DNA of 64,000 bases. It comes from JAHFPN01 sp963765745. Lineage in GTDB: Bacteria > Pseudomonadota > Alphaproteobacteria > Rhizobiales > Xanthobacteraceae. The translations under genes were made by a program, and so were the position numbers. The DNA lies in contig CAVXXM010000003.1 in assembly GCA_963765745.1 (NCBI GenBank), positions 372,001-436,000 on the forward strand, written 5' to 3'. Below, one piece after another: positions 7,522 to 17,161 of this stretch. Position 1 is the first letter of the stretch, and every line of letters starts with the position of its first letter. The notes below the pieces were generated by a model. It was not told the origin of the DNA and did not search any database. It saw only the letters and a list, made by a program, of their open reading frames with translations.

Positions 7522-8838
7522 TCAGCGATAGAGATACTTGCGCGAGGGCGGCAGGCCGGAGGGCTTGCGTATGCGTTTCCAGGCGAGCGTCTGGAAAATG
7601 CCGTAGGTGCCGCGCGCGAAAGCGATCGAGGAGAATCCGAGATAGAGGATCCACAGCCGGGTCTTCGCGCTGCCGACCTCGCGCTCGGCCGCCGCGCGGT
7701 TGGCCGACAAGCGGTCGTGCCACAGCCGGGTGGTGCGCGCGTAATGCTCGCGCCAGGCCTCGACGTCGCGCACCTCGAAGCCGTAGCGCTCGAGATTGGC
7801 GATCGACATGCCGAGATGGTCGAGCTCGCCGCCCGGAAAAATGTAGCGCACCGCCGCGATCGCCGCCTGGGTTTTCTTCTTTTTCAGGCGCTCGTATTCC
7901 CCCGAGCGCAGCGCGATCGAATGATGGAGATAGAGCCCGCCCGGCTTCAGCATATTGTGGACGGTCTGGAAGTAGGCGGGATAATTGGCGACGCCGACCT
8001 GCTCGAACATGCCGATCGAAGCGATCTTGTCGAACTTGCCCTTGACCAGCGAATAATCGCGCAATTGGATGGTCACCCGGTCCTTGAGCCCGAGCCGCGC
8101 GATTTTCTTCTTCGCATAGGCGAACTGCTCCTTGGCCAGCGTCACGCCGACGGCGTGAACGCCATAGTGCTTGGCGGCGTGACACACGAGCGCGCCCCAG
8201 CCGCAGCCGATGTCGAGCAGGCGCTCGCCGGGCCGCAAGCGGAGCTTGCGGCAGATCATGTCGAGCTTGTCGCGCTGCGCGGTGGCGATGTCGTTGTTCC
8301 AGTCCTTGAAATAGGCGCAGGTATAGACCATCTCCGGATCGAGAAAGAGCGCGTAGAAGGCGTTGGACAGGTCGTAGTGGTAGTGGACGTTTTCCTTGTT
8401 GGCGGCTTCGCTTCCGTCCATGCGCGCCTCGTGGCCGCGGATGTTCTCGAGCGGCCACGGCCCGCCGCGCGGCACGAACAGAAACTTCATCGCCGTCGCC
8501 AGCACCAGCTTCTTGTTCAGGCCTCTCCTGATCTCCCTGGTGCGCATCGTTGGCCGGCGCTCGAACAGGTCGAACACCGTGCCGTTCTGGAGATCGATAC
8601 GCGCGGCGACCCAGAGATTGAGGAAGGTGTCGAGGTTCGGCCGCCGCAGCAGCGCCGCGACGACGCCCTCGTCGGCGATGACAATGGAGAGCGCACGCGA
8701 CTTGAGGCCGGCAGGGACGGTGGAGCCGTCCCACAGCACGAAGCCGAAATCGAGCGAAAGCAACTCGTGGAAATGGGCGAGCAGCCGCTTGAAAGTTTCA
8801 AGCCGACGCGCGGCTTTTCCGTTTGCCGGGGGCATCAT
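7522..8838 (-). CDS. cfa: Cyclopropane-fatty-acyl-phospholipid synthase family methyltransferase
   Basis: The 438-residue protein has the Cfa layout: an N-terminal lipid-binding region, HYDLSN at 154-159, the family motif VYTCAYF at 171-177, and the SAM-binding LDIGCGWGAL at 208-217. These enzymes transfer a methylene or methyl group from SAM to unsaturated acyl chains of membrane phospholipids. Length is slightly longer than E. coli Cfa. The start is one of two adjacent ATG codons at 8833-8838. It is the last gene of a tight leftward operon, six bases after the Rieske-flavodoxin gene, which suggests its product is used together with that redox system. Relatives include methyltransferases acting on other lipids, so the exact product is open. 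Confidence 0.88.
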   Translation of the reverse strand: MMPPANGKAARRLETFKRLLAHFHELLSLDFGFVLWDGSTVPAGLKSRALSIVIADEGVVAALLRRPNLDTFLNLWVAARIDLQNGTVFDLFERRPTMRTREIRRGLNKKLVLATAMKFLFVPRGGPWPLENIRGHEARMDGSEAANKENVHYHYDLSNAFYALFLDPEMVYTCAYFKDWNNDIATAQRDKLDMICRKLRLRPGERLLDIGCGWGALVCHAAKHYGVHAVGVTLAKEQFAYAKKKIARLGLKDRVTIQLRDYSLVKGKFDKIASIGMFEQVGVANYPAYFQTVHNMLKPGGLYLHHSIALRSGEYERLKKKKTQAAIAAVRYIFPGGELDHLGMSIANLERYGFEVRDVEAWREHYARTTRLWHDRLSANRAAAEREVGSAKTRLWILYLGFSSIAFARGTYGIFQTLAWKRIRKPSGLPPSRKYLYR

Positions 8839-8844
8839 TGAAAC

Positions 8845-9930
8845 TCAAACGGGATTGGCTTTTCTCCCGCCGCGTTCGATGGTCTGCGGCGCGTCGGAGG
8901 TGATGAGCGTGCCGGCGAGCTCGAGGCAGCGCTTGGTCAATTCGTGCGCGCCCTCGGCGAGCTCCTTCGAGTTCTTCACGATCTCGACGTTGTTCTCCAT
9001 GTCCTCGTGCGACCAGCCGCGCGAGTGCGCGATATAGGGAAACTGCGGGAAGATGAAGCCGAGCTCGGCGAAGAAGCCGAGCATCTGGCCGGCCACGGCC
9101 TGGATGTTGTCCTGGCCGCCGACGATGATGAAGCCGGCGACCTTGTTACGGATCAGCACGCGGTTGTGAATGGTGATCGAGTTTTGCACGCAGTTCAGCC
9201 GCTCGGTCATCTTGAAATAAAGCGAGGAAGCCGCGCCCCAGCGGATCGGCGAGGCGACGATCACGGCGTCGGCCCAGAACACGAGCGCTTCGTAGACCTC
9301 GCGCATCTCGTCCTTGTCGTCCATCTGCGTGATCGAGCAGGGCCAGGTGCAGGCGCGCGCGGCCTTCGAATAATAGCCCTCGCAGTTGCGAAACTTGAGA
9401 TCGTTGAGACGGATCAGCTTGGTCTCGGCGCCTTGCTCTTTGGCTGCCTCCAGCGATTGAACGAGCAGATGATCGGAGCCGGAAAAGCGCGGAATGTTGT
9501 TGTTCATGACCGTGGTGGAAATGCCGGCGACGCGCAGCGGGCCCGGCGCGCGCGCGATGTCGCGCAACAGCGCATCGGGCTCGTGCGGGATGCGGCCGCG
9601 TTTGGTCGGGTTGGCGAGGTCGATGAGGACGCGGCCCTTCTCGGCCTTGACCGGAAAAGAGGGCACGCGGTCGGCTTCGTAGCCCGGCTCGCCTTCGCCG
9701 GTGCAGCGGTTGAACTTGTAGGCGTGCCAGGGGCACACCACGAACTCGCCATCGACGTGGCCTTTGCCGAGCGGGCCGGTGGCGTGATTGCAAACGTTCG
9801 ATATGGCGCCGAATTTCCCGTCCTTGAACGAGAGCGCGAAATGGGCGTGCTTGGCGGTGACTTCCTGCAGCGGGAGCTTCGAAAGCTCATCGGCCGCGCC
9901 GACGTCGATCCATTCCGGTTCGCGAGCCAT
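8845..9930 (-). CDS. Rieske [2Fe-2S] domain fused to a flavodoxin-fold NAD(P)H-dependent oxidoreductase
   Basis: The 361-residue protein joins two redox modules. Residues 1-110 are a Rieske ferredoxin domain with cluster ligands C47-x-H49 and C66-x-x-H69 (CNHATGPLG ... CPWHAYKF). Residues about 132-340 resemble the FMN-dependent NAD(P)H reductase (flavodoxin-like) fold: RVAGISTTVMNN, then WADAVIVASPIRWGAASSLYFKMTERL and KVAGFIIVGGQDN. This would move electrons from NAD(P)H through FMN to a 2Fe-2S centre in one soluble chain. No signal peptide. It lies nine bases after the membrane Rieske protein, in one operon, so the pair probably exchanges electrons. The substrate is unknown. The sequence is intact and of uniform composition. 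Confidence 0.82.
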   Translation of the reverse strand: MAREPEWIDVGAADELSKLPLQEVTAKHAHFALSFKDGKFGAISNVCNHATGPLGKGHVDGEFVVCPWHAYKFNRCTGEGEPGYEADRVPSFPVKAEKGRVLIDLANPTKRGRIPHEPDALLRDIARAPGPLRVAGISTTVMNNNIPRFSGSDHLLVQSLEAAKEQGAETKLIRLNDLKFRNCEGYYSKAARACTWPCSITQMDDKDEMREVYEALVFWADAVIVASPIRWGAASSLYFKMTERLNCVQNSITIHNRVLIRNKVAGFIIVGGQDNIQAVAGQMLGFFAELGFIFPQFPYIAHSRGWSHEDMENNVEIVKNSKELAEGAHELTKRCLELAGTLITSDAPQTIERGGRKANPV

Positions 9931-9939
9931 GGCGATCTC

Positions 9940-10986
9940 CTAGGCGTTCAGTGGGACCTTGATCGAGGCGGCGGTGCCCGGCGCGAGCGGGCGCGGGTCG
10001 ACCTCGACGATACCGTTCTTCAGCCGCACCCGGTAGGTGGCGACTTGCTCGGTGAACGGCGGCGGCGCGCAGCCGTTCTTCAATTGATATTGATAGCCGT
10101 GCCACGGGCAGGTGATCAGCCCGTCGATGATCTTGCCTTCGCCGATCGGCCCGTTCTGGTGGGCGCAGACATTGCTCAGCGCACCGACCTGGTCGCCGTC
10201 GCGGAAGATGGCGATGCGCTCGCCGCCCGGCGCGGCCACGATCTTCGCGCACTTGTCGCGGATCGAGAGCGGTGGCCCGACCGGGATCCAGCCTTCAGCG
10301 CTAGGCGCAATACCGCGGTCGATCGCGCGTCCACGCAAGGCGGCAAGCAGGTGCAACGTCGAAACGACCATGAGCGACGCGACGAGCATGATGGGAATGC
10401 CGAGCCCGCGATTGGTTTGCATGGCGCCGAGCGCCACGTGGATGACCACGAGGCCGTAAGCCACATAGACCGCCATGTGGATCGCCTTCCACACCGGCGG
10501 CTTCAGCACCGCGAGCCAATAGTCGTGGCTGGTGGAGGCCATCAGCAGGAAGATGAAGAGCGCGAGCAGGCCAAGGGTCTTGAATGGGAAGCCGATGAAC
10601 TTGAGATAGTTCGGCCAATTGGTCAGCTCGTCCACGAGACTCGGCAACACGCCGAGCACGATGAACCACTCGACCATGGACCAGGCGTGCACGCAGGCGA
10701 CCAGGAACATCAGCACGCCGAAGTGGCGCCGGTTATAGAGCAACGGCAGGAAGCGCGGATTCAAGCGCGCGAGCGGGCCGATGCACAGGATAATCGAGAG
10801 CATCAGGAACGCGCAGGTGCCGAAAGCGCGGATGCGCAGGTCGACCCATTCCGCCTGGTTCTTCGGCGGATGCAGCGAGCCTTCGATCAGCATGAAGCCG
10901 GCGATGTAGAGGACGACGCCTCCGATCAGCCAGGCGTCGTAGACGTATTTGGTGCGGCTCCACTGGACCGCGACATAGCCGCTCAT
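9940..10986 (-). CDS. Ferric-reductase-like transmembrane protein with C-terminal Rieske domain
   Basis: The 348-residue protein has about six membrane segments (residues 15-215), with histidines placed as possible haem ligands at 88, 100, 170 and 183 in the pattern of the ferric reductase/cytochrome b561-like family. The C-terminal part (about 240-345) is a Rieske ferredoxin domain with C274-x-H276 and C293-x-x-H296 (CAHQNGPIG ... CPWHGYQY). This is a membrane electron carrier joined to an iron-sulfur domain, likely facing the cytoplasm. Its ATG overlaps the stop of the upstream small gene by the ATGA pattern. Function and haem content are inference; a non-haem membrane anchor is the alternative. 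Confidence 0.8.
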   Translation of the reverse strand: MSGYVAVQWSRTKYVYDAWLIGGVVLYIAGFMLIEGSLHPPKNQAEWVDLRIRAFGTCAFLMLSIILCIGPLARLNPRFLPLLYNRRHFGVLMFLVACVHAWSMVEWFIVLGVLPSLVDELTNWPNYLKFIGFPFKTLGLLALFIFLLMASTSHDYWLAVLKPPVWKAIHMAVYVAYGLVVIHVALGAMQTNRGLGIPIMLVASLMVVSTLHLLAALRGRAIDRGIAPSAEGWIPVGPPLSIRDKCAKIVAAPGGERIAIFRDGDQVGALSNVCAHQNGPIGEGKIIDGLITCPWHGYQYQLKNGCAPPPFTEQVATYRVRLKNGIVEVDPRPLAPGTAASIKVPLNA

Positions 10987-11123
10987 CGGCGTGTCTCCGT
11001 GGGCGGCGGCGCGAGCGGTTCGGCCGGCGCGCGGAGCACGAGCGCCATGACGAAGCCGAACGCGACTACGAGCGCGAGCAGGGGCCAGATAAAACGATGG
11101 GCCTTGCGGTGCGGCCGTCTCAT
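10983..11123 (-). CDS. Small single-span membrane protein of the Rieske operon
   Basis: The 46-residue protein begins MRRPHRKAHRFIWPLLALVV and has one hydrophobic helix (about residues 12-31) after a basic N-terminus, then a proline-rich tail APAEPLAPPPTETRR. Both ends overlap neighbours by four bases (ATGA), upstream with the 72-residue protein and downstream with the Rieske membrane protein, which is strong evidence that it is translated. I do not recognise a family. Size and position suggest an accessory subunit or assembly factor of the membrane redox protein. Confidence 0.62.
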   Translation of the reverse strand: MRRPHRKAHRFIWPLLALVVAFGFVMALVLRAPAEPLAPPPTETRR

Positions 11124-11335
11124 TCGTGGACCTTCGCCTTGAGCCAGCGCTGCAGCACCAGCGGCCACAGGACGATGGATGCGGGAAAGAACAGGATACG
11201 CGCGCCTGCGGAAACCGGGATCGGCTCGGGCAGCGCCCTGGTGACGCCGTAAGTCAGGAAAGCGAGGGCAACGACGAAGCCGACCGCGACATAGAGCGCG
11301 GCGGCATAGAGCGCGATCCAGCCCAGGCTGAGCAT
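11120..11335 (-). CDS. Small two-span membrane protein, first gene of the Rieske operon
   Basis: Starting at MLSLGWIALYAAALYVAVGF, the 71-residue protein has two hydrophobic segments (about residues 3-30 and 43-62) and ends QRWLKAKVHE. The ATG at 11333-11335 is preferred over an upstream start that would add a cysteine-rich, unconvincing extension. The stop overlaps the start of the next gene by four bases. The family is not recognised; it resembles small membrane subunits often found beside respiratory or redox membrane proteins. It opens an operon of five genes running down to 7522. Confidence 0.65.
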   Translation of the reverse strand: MLSLGWIALYAAALYVAVGFVVALAFLTYGVTRALPEPIPVSAGARILFFPASIVLWPLVLQRWLKAKVHE

Positions 11336-11406
11336 CGTTTCCCCCGTGCGGAATCTGCCGCACCCGCAATGCATTTACAATCGGCGGGCCGGTTTGGATG
11401 CGGGCC

Positions 11407-12156
11407 CTAGTCGATTTCTTCGCGGAAGAAGCGGCCGGACTTCCAATAGTAGAAGGGCACGGCGGACCGCGCAGTTCCGAGGGCGACGCGCGCGGCGGTC
11501 TCGGCCAGCACCACCTTGGTGATCGAGGGCAGGTTCTCCTTCTCGGCCTCGGCAAAGGTGAGCCATTTCAGCTCGACGAACTCGGATTCGGGGCCGACGG
11601 CGCCCTTCAATTCGGCGCCGACGGCGCTGCGCTCGGCGAGAAAAAAGCGCGTGTCGAAGCGGCGCGGGCGCTTGGGCGGGGTGATGGCGCGGAATACGAA
11701 TTCGAGCGCGGAAAGATCGGGAGCGACCCCGGCTTCTGCAAACGGACTCCAGGTAGGCGAGGGCGCGGTGAGCGCGCCGCCGAATTTCCTGCCCAAGAGC
11801 AGTCCGGTCTCCTCCATCGTCTCGCGGATCGCGGTGAGCGCCAAAGCGCGCGCGCGCGAACGGGTCGGGCGCCGTACGCGCTCCATCAGGCGGCGCTCGC
11901 TCGCGGCATCGAGCGGGGCGGCGATCGGCATGCGCGAGTCGGCGGCATCGACGCGGCCGCCGGGAAAGACGAAACGGTTGGGCAAGAAGACATGGCGTTC
12001 ATGGCGGCGGCCCAGGAGCACTCGCGGCTCGGCGCCGGAGCGGTCCACCAGCACCAGCGTTGCCGCATCCTGCGGACGGGCCGTGCGGCCGGAGCCATAT
12101 CCGTCTCCGTCCTCGATTCGCTCGATCCGGGTGAGATGCTCGGCGTACTCGTTCAT
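11407..12156 (-). CDS. NUDIX hydrolase
   Basis: The 249-residue protein carries a NUDIX box whose core is RETMEETGLLLG at residues 111-122, with metal-binding E115 and E116, preceded by FVFPGGRVD at 63-71. A long insertion separates the glycine pair from the helix, as in the longer CoA- or nucleoside-diphosphate-related NUDIX proteins. The likely role is cleavage of a nucleoside diphosphate linked to another group; the substrate is not inferable. Its start overlaps the stop of rnr by four bases, so it is co-translated with RNase R, an arrangement I recall from other Hyphomicrobiales. Confidence 0.88.
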   Translation of the reverse strand: MNEYAEHLTRIERIEDGDGYGSGRTARPQDAATLVLVDRSGAEPRVLLGRRHERHVFLPNRFVFPGGRVDAADSRMPIAAPLDAASERRLMERVRRPTRSRARALALTAIRETMEETGLLLGRKFGGALTAPSPTWSPFAEAGVAPDLSALEFVFRAITPPKRPRRFDTRFFLAERSAVGAELKGAVGPESEFVELKWLTFAEAEKENLPSITKVVLAETAARVALGTARSAVPFYYWKSGRFFREEID

Positions 12157-14429
12157 CGTTTGCCCTGGTGCTGGTGGCGGCCGCGGAAATCGCGCCGCTC
12201 CGGGCGCCGCTCGCCCCGTCCGCGCTTCAGCTTCAGATCATAGCGGCCTTCACTCAGCAACTCGAAGCGCAAGGCGCCGGCGACCGGGATAGCCTCCACC
12301 AGCTTCACCTCCACGCGGTCGCCGAGACGATGCGTTTCGCCGGTGCGCTCGCCAATCAAGGCGCGATGCGCCTCGTCGTGGCGGAAGAAATCGGCGCCGA
12401 GCGAGCGCATCGGAATGAGACCGTCGGCGCCGGTGTCGTCGAGCCGCACGAACAGGCCCGCGCGCGTGACCCCGGTGACGTGTCCGTGGAAGGTGGCGCC
12501 GACCCGGTCGGCGAGGAAATGCGCGATTAGCCGGTCCGCCGTGTCGCGCTCGGCGGCCATGGCGCGGCGCTCGGCGGCGGATATGCGGGCCGCGACCTCG
12601 GCGAGCGCTTCCGGCATCGTGTCGGGGAGCGCGCCGGCGCCGAGTCTAGCGCCGCGGATCAGCGCGCGGTGCACGACGAGATCGGCATAGCGGCGGATCG
12701 GGCTGGTGAAATGCGCGTAGCGGTGGAGCTGCAAGCCGAAGTGGCCGTAGTTTTGCGCCGAGTATTCCGCCTGCGCCTGGGTTCGCAGCACGACTTCGTG
12801 CGTGAGTTTCTCGATGTCCGAGCCCTTCACGCGCGCGAGCACTTGATTGAAGTGTAAGGGCCGGAGTTGATCGGATTTCGCGAACTTGATGTCGAGGGTG
12901 GCAAGAAACTCGCGCAACGCAGTGACCTTGTCGAGCGTCGGCTGGTCATGCACGCGATAGATGAGCGGGACGCGCAGCTGCTCGCAAGTCTCGGCAGCCG
13001 CGACATTGGCGAGGATCATGAATTCCTCGATCAGCTTATGCGCGTCGAGCCGCTCGGGGTTCATCACGCGATCGAGCGTGCCGTCGGGCTTGAGCAGGAG
13101 TTTGCGCTCGGGAATATCAAGCGCCAGCGGCTCGCGTGCGTCGCGCGCATTGGCGAGAGCGCGATAGGCGCTATAGAGCGGCTTCAGCGCGCGATCGAGC
13201 AGCGGGGCGGTCACGTCGTCGGGGCGGCCGTCAATCGCGGCCTGGGCCTGCGCATAGGCCAGCCGCGCGTGCGAGCGCATCATCACGCGATGGAACGAGT
13301 GGCGGCGCTTTCTGCCGTCGGCGCCGATGGTCATGCGCACGGCGAGCGCGGGGCGATCCTCGTTTGGTTTGAGCGAGCAAAGGTCGTTCGAAATGCGCTC
13401 GGGTAGCATGGGCACGACGCGGTCGGGGAAATAGACCGAGTTGCCGCGCTCCAATGCCTCGCGATCGAGCGGCGAGCCGGGCCGCACATAGTGCGCGACG
13501 TCGGCAATCGCCACGGTGAGCAGGTGCCCGCCGAAATTGGCCAGGTCCGCGTCGGGCTCCGCGTGCACCGCGTCGTCATGGTCCTTGGCGTCGGGCGGAT
13601 CGATGGTGAGGAGCGGCAGCGCGCGCCAGTCCTCGCGGCCTTCGAGCGGGGCGGGGCGAGCGGCCTCGGCCTCGGCGACCGCGTCGTTTCTGAAAAGATT
13701 CGGGATACCGTGAGCGTGGATCGCGATCAGGCTAACGGCACGCTCGGACTTGATCGAACCGAGCCGCTCGCGCACGCGCGCCTGCGCAAGGCCATAGACG
13801 CGGCTTTTCATCAGATCGACGGAAACGAGATCGCCGTCCTCGGCGCCTGCGGTGGCGCCGGGCGGGATCGTGACTTCACGGCCCTGGCTCTTCTTGTCGA
13901 CTGGCACGAGCCGGCCGCCGCCATTGGGCAACGCGCGGAAAATGCCGAGCATCTGCGCCCGCGCCCGCTCCAGAAGCTTCATCACGCGGCCGGAATAGTG
14001 GGCGGTGTCTTCGGCATCGCTGCGCTCGGTGCGCACCAGCACGCGATCGCCGATGCCCGGCGCGGGGCCGTGCGAGTTCCTGCCGAACACGAGGCGGATC
14101 CTTGGCGGCGTGCCGTGCTCAGCCTCGTCCCATTCGACCGGCTCGGCGATCAGCTCGCCGTCTTTGTCGCGGCTGGAGATTTCCGCGACCACGACGGAGG
14201 GAAGGTGACCCCGCACGTTCAGGCGGCGATGGCGGCGCTGGAGCTGGCCGCCGTCACGCAGATCGCGAAGCATTTCCTTCAGCTCCGCCTTGCCCGCGGC
14301 GTCGAGGCGAAAGGCACGCACGATCTCGCGCTTGGACACGTCGCCGCCGCGCTGGGCGACGAAGGCGACGAGTTCCTCGCGCGTCGGCGGCTTGACGGGG
14401 ACTCTCGGTTGCTTGCGGCGCTTGGGCAA
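12153..14429 (-). CDS. rnr: Ribonuclease R
   Basis: The 758-residue protein has the RNase R order: an N-terminal winged-helix-like region (AFVAQRGGDVSKREIVRAF), cold-shock-like domains, the RNB exonuclease domain with the acidic cluster DPPDAKDHDDAVHA, and a C-terminal S1 domain starting FHGHVTGVTRAGLFVRLDDTGADGLIPM. A basic tail RKRGRGERRPERRDFRGRHQ ends it. RNase R degrades structured RNA 3' to 5' in the cytoplasm. The length fits the family, the frame is intact, and it sits between topA and the NUDIX gene as in related genomes. Confidence 0.95.
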   Translation of the reverse strand: MPKRRKQPRVPVKPPTREELVAFVAQRGGDVSKREIVRAFRLDAAGKAELKEMLRDLRDGGQLQRRHRRLNVRGHLPSVVVAEISSRDKDGELIAEPVEWDEAEHGTPPRIRLVFGRNSHGPAPGIGDRVLVRTERSDAEDTAHYSGRVMKLLERARAQMLGIFRALPNGGGRLVPVDKKSQGREVTIPPGATAGAEDGDLVSVDLMKSRVYGLAQARVRERLGSIKSERAVSLIAIHAHGIPNLFRNDAVAEAEAARPAPLEGREDWRALPLLTIDPPDAKDHDDAVHAEPDADLANFGGHLLTVAIADVAHYVRPGSPLDREALERGNSVYFPDRVVPMLPERISNDLCSLKPNEDRPALAVRMTIGADGRKRRHSFHRVMMRSHARLAYAQAQAAIDGRPDDVTAPLLDRALKPLYSAYRALANARDAREPLALDIPERKLLLKPDGTLDRVMNPERLDAHKLIEEFMILANVAAAETCEQLRVPLIYRVHDQPTLDKVTALREFLATLDIKFAKSDQLRPLHFNQVLARVKGSDIEKLTHEVVLRTQAQAEYSAQNYGHFGLQLHRYAHFTSPIRRYADLVVHRALIRGARLGAGALPDTMPEALAEVAARISAAERRAMAAERDTADRLIAHFLADRVGATFHGHVTGVTRAGLFVRLDDTGADGLIPMRSLGADFFRHDEAHRALIGERTGETHRLGDRVEVKLVEAIPVAGALRFELLSEGRYDLKLKRGRGERRPERRDFRGRHQHQGKR

Positions 14430-14517
14430 AGGAAAATTTCCGGCGGCGATCCGACGCTAGCGAAGCCGCGGCGTTTCGTCGATGTTCGCGCCGACGGTCG
14501 GTGGATGGCGCCTGATC

Positions 14518-17161
14518 CTAAGCAGCTTCCTTGGCGTCCGGCTTTTTCTTCGAGCGCTTGGCGGGCTTTTTCGCCGTGGTCTTCGTGGCTGCCTTAGGCG
14601 CTTTCGCCTTTTTCGGCGGCTTCGTGCCCAGCTTCTCGGCGCGCGCGGCGATCAGCTCGACGGCTTCCTCTAGCGTGACGTTGGCGGGATCGGAGGTCAC
14701 CGGGATCGTGGCGTTGACCTTGCCGTGCGAGACATAAGGCCCGAAGCGGCCTTCGTGCTGGCTAACGGGGCCGCCGAACGTCGGATGGTCGCCAAGCGGC
14801 CTGCCGGTGGGGCGGCCGCGGCCACGGCCGGGTCCGCGCGCGGCTTTTTCGGCGAGCAAGGTCATCGCGCGGTTGAGGCCGATGACGAGGACGTCGTCGC
14901 CGGGTTCTAGATTGGCATAGTTGCCGTTGTGCTTCACATAGGTGCCGAAGCGGCCGATGCCGGCCATGATCGGTTCGCGGGTCTCCGGATGCAGTCCGAT
15001 CTCGCGCGGCAGCGCCAGGAGTTTGAGCGCCTGTTCGAGATCGACGGAGGCCGGCTCGGTGTCCTTGGGCAGACCGGCGCGTTTCGGCTTCTCGTCTTTT
15101 TTGTCTTTTTTGTCTTTTTTGTCTTTTTCGCCGTTCTCGCCGAGCTGGACGTAGGGGCCGAAGCGGCCGTCGCGCTGCGTCACCTCAAGTCCGGTCACCG
15201 GGTCCTTGCCCAACACGCGGGTGGCTCCGGCACCGTTCTGCGACATCAGTTGGCGCGTGTAGCGGCATTCCGGATAATTGGAGCAGCCGACGAAACCGCC
15301 GAACCTGCCGATCTTCAGATTCAGCCGGCCGGTGCCGCACTGCGGGCAGACGCGCGGGTCGACGCCATCCGCGCGAGGTGGAAATACGTGCGCGGCGAGC
15401 ATCTCGTCGAGCGCGTCGATCACCTGCGTGAGGCGTACGTCCTTGATCTGATCGACGGCGGCGATGAAATCGCGCCAGAAATCGCGCAGCACCTCGCGCC
15501 AGTCGATCTCGGCATTGGCAATCTTGTCGAGCTTCTCTTCCAGATCGGCGGTGAAATCGTATTCCACGTAGCGCATGAAGAACGCTTCGAGGAAGGCGAT
15601 CACCACGCGGCCCTTGTCCTCGGGGATGAGGCGCTTCTTGTCGAGGCGGACGTAGCCGCGATCGCGCAGCACCTGCAGCACGGAGGCATAGGTCGAGGGC
15701 CGGCCGATGCCGAGCTCTTCCATGCGCTTGACCAGCGACGCCTCGGAGAAGCGCGGCGGCGGCTCGGTGAAATGCTGGCTGGAGAGGATAGCGCGGCGCT
15801 CGGCGGGCTCCCCTGCGTTCATCTCGGGGAGGCGCTTGCTCTCCTCGTCCTCCTCGTCGTCGTCGTGACCTTCCTGATAGAGGGTGAGGAAGCCGTCGAA
15901 TTTGATGACCGTACCGGTCGCGCGCAAGTCGATCGTGCGCGCGCCGGCACGCGCCTCGACCTCGGCCGTGGTGCGCTCGAGCTCGGCCGACTCCATCTGG
16001 CAGGCGAGCGTGCGCAGCCAGATCAGCTCATAGAGCTTCGCCTGGTCGGCATCGAGATAGCGCGCGATGTCGCGCGGGCGGCGATGGAGATCGGTCGGGC
16101 GGATAGCTTCGTGAGCCTCTTGCGCATGCTTGGATTTGTTTTTGTAGACGCGTGGGGAGGGCGACACATATTGCTGGCCGTAATCCTTGGCGATCACCGA
16201 GCGGGCCTGGGCGATGGCCTCGCCGGCGAGCTCGATGCCGTCGGTGCGCATATAGGTGATGAGACCCACCGTCTCGCCATCGATGTCGGCGCCCTCATAG
16301 AGGCGCTGGGCGATACGCATGGTGATGGACGGGGCGAAGCCGAGCTTGCGGCTGGCCTCCTGCTGGAGCGTCGAGGTGGTGAAAGGCGGGTAGCGGGTGG
16401 CGCTTGGTCGGCTTCGATTCGACCGAGGCTACCTTGAAGGTTGCGGTCTCGAGGGCCTGGCGGAGGTCGTCGGCTTGGGCTTTGGACCCGACGTCGAGGC
16501 GCTGGAGCTTCTTGCCGTCGGCGCCGACGAGGCGGGCCTCAAACGGGTCGCCGCGTACGGTCGCGAGCTGGGCCACGATGGACCAGTATTCCTGCGGAAC
16601 GAATATTTCGATGTCGCGCTCGCGGTCGCAGACCAGCCGAAGCGCCACGGACTGGACCCGGCCGGCGGAGCGGGAGCCGGGCAGCTTCCGCCACAGGACC
16701 GGGGAGAGGGTGAAGCCGACCAGGAAATCCAGCGCGCGCCGGGCACGGTAGGCATCCACCAGCGCCGCATCGATCTGGCGGGGGTGCTGGATCGCCTCGA
16801 TGACGTCCTTCTTGGTGATCGCGTTGAAGACTACCCGCTCGATCTTCTGGTCCTTGAGGGCGCCCTTTTCCTTGAGAATCTCAAGGACATGCCAGGAAAT
16901 GGCTTCGCCCTCGCGGTCCGGGTCGGTGGCCAGGATGAGCTTGTCGGCGCCTTTGACGGCATCGGCGATCTCGGCCAGGCGCTTCTGCGCCTTGCCGTCG
17001 ATCTGCCAGATCATGCGGAAATCGTCGTTCGGGTCGACCGACCCATCCTTGGGCGGCAGGTCCCGCACATGGCCATAGGAGGCAAGCACCTGATAGCCAG
17101 GCCCCAGATACTTATGGATTGTCTTCGCCTTGGAGGGCGATTCAACGATGACGACGTTCAT
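14518..17161 (-). CDS. topA: DNA topoisomerase I, with one frameshift in this sequence
   Basis: The N-terminal 255 or so residues start MNVVIVESPSKAKTIHKYLG (Toprim domain, with DPDREGEAI) and the rest continues in another frame through the catalytic ITYMRTDG motif, a zinc motif CPQCGTG ... CSNYPEC, and lysine-rich repeats to the end, giving about 880 residues, the normal length for the alphaproteobacterial enzyme. The frames join near 16393-16398; removing one base restores KRHPYPPFTTSTLQQEAS, a strongly conserved block. TopA relaxes negative supercoils and is essential, so the indel is almost surely a sequence error. The C-terminal region contains a KKD repeat encoded by a 9-bp tandem repeat at 15094-15128. 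Confidence 0.93.

Noticed and set aside
7096..7531. Open frames on both strands in the rpmG-cfa gap
   Set aside because: Arginine/proline-rich translations without any family pattern or ribosome-binding site; the stretch is made of inverted repeats.
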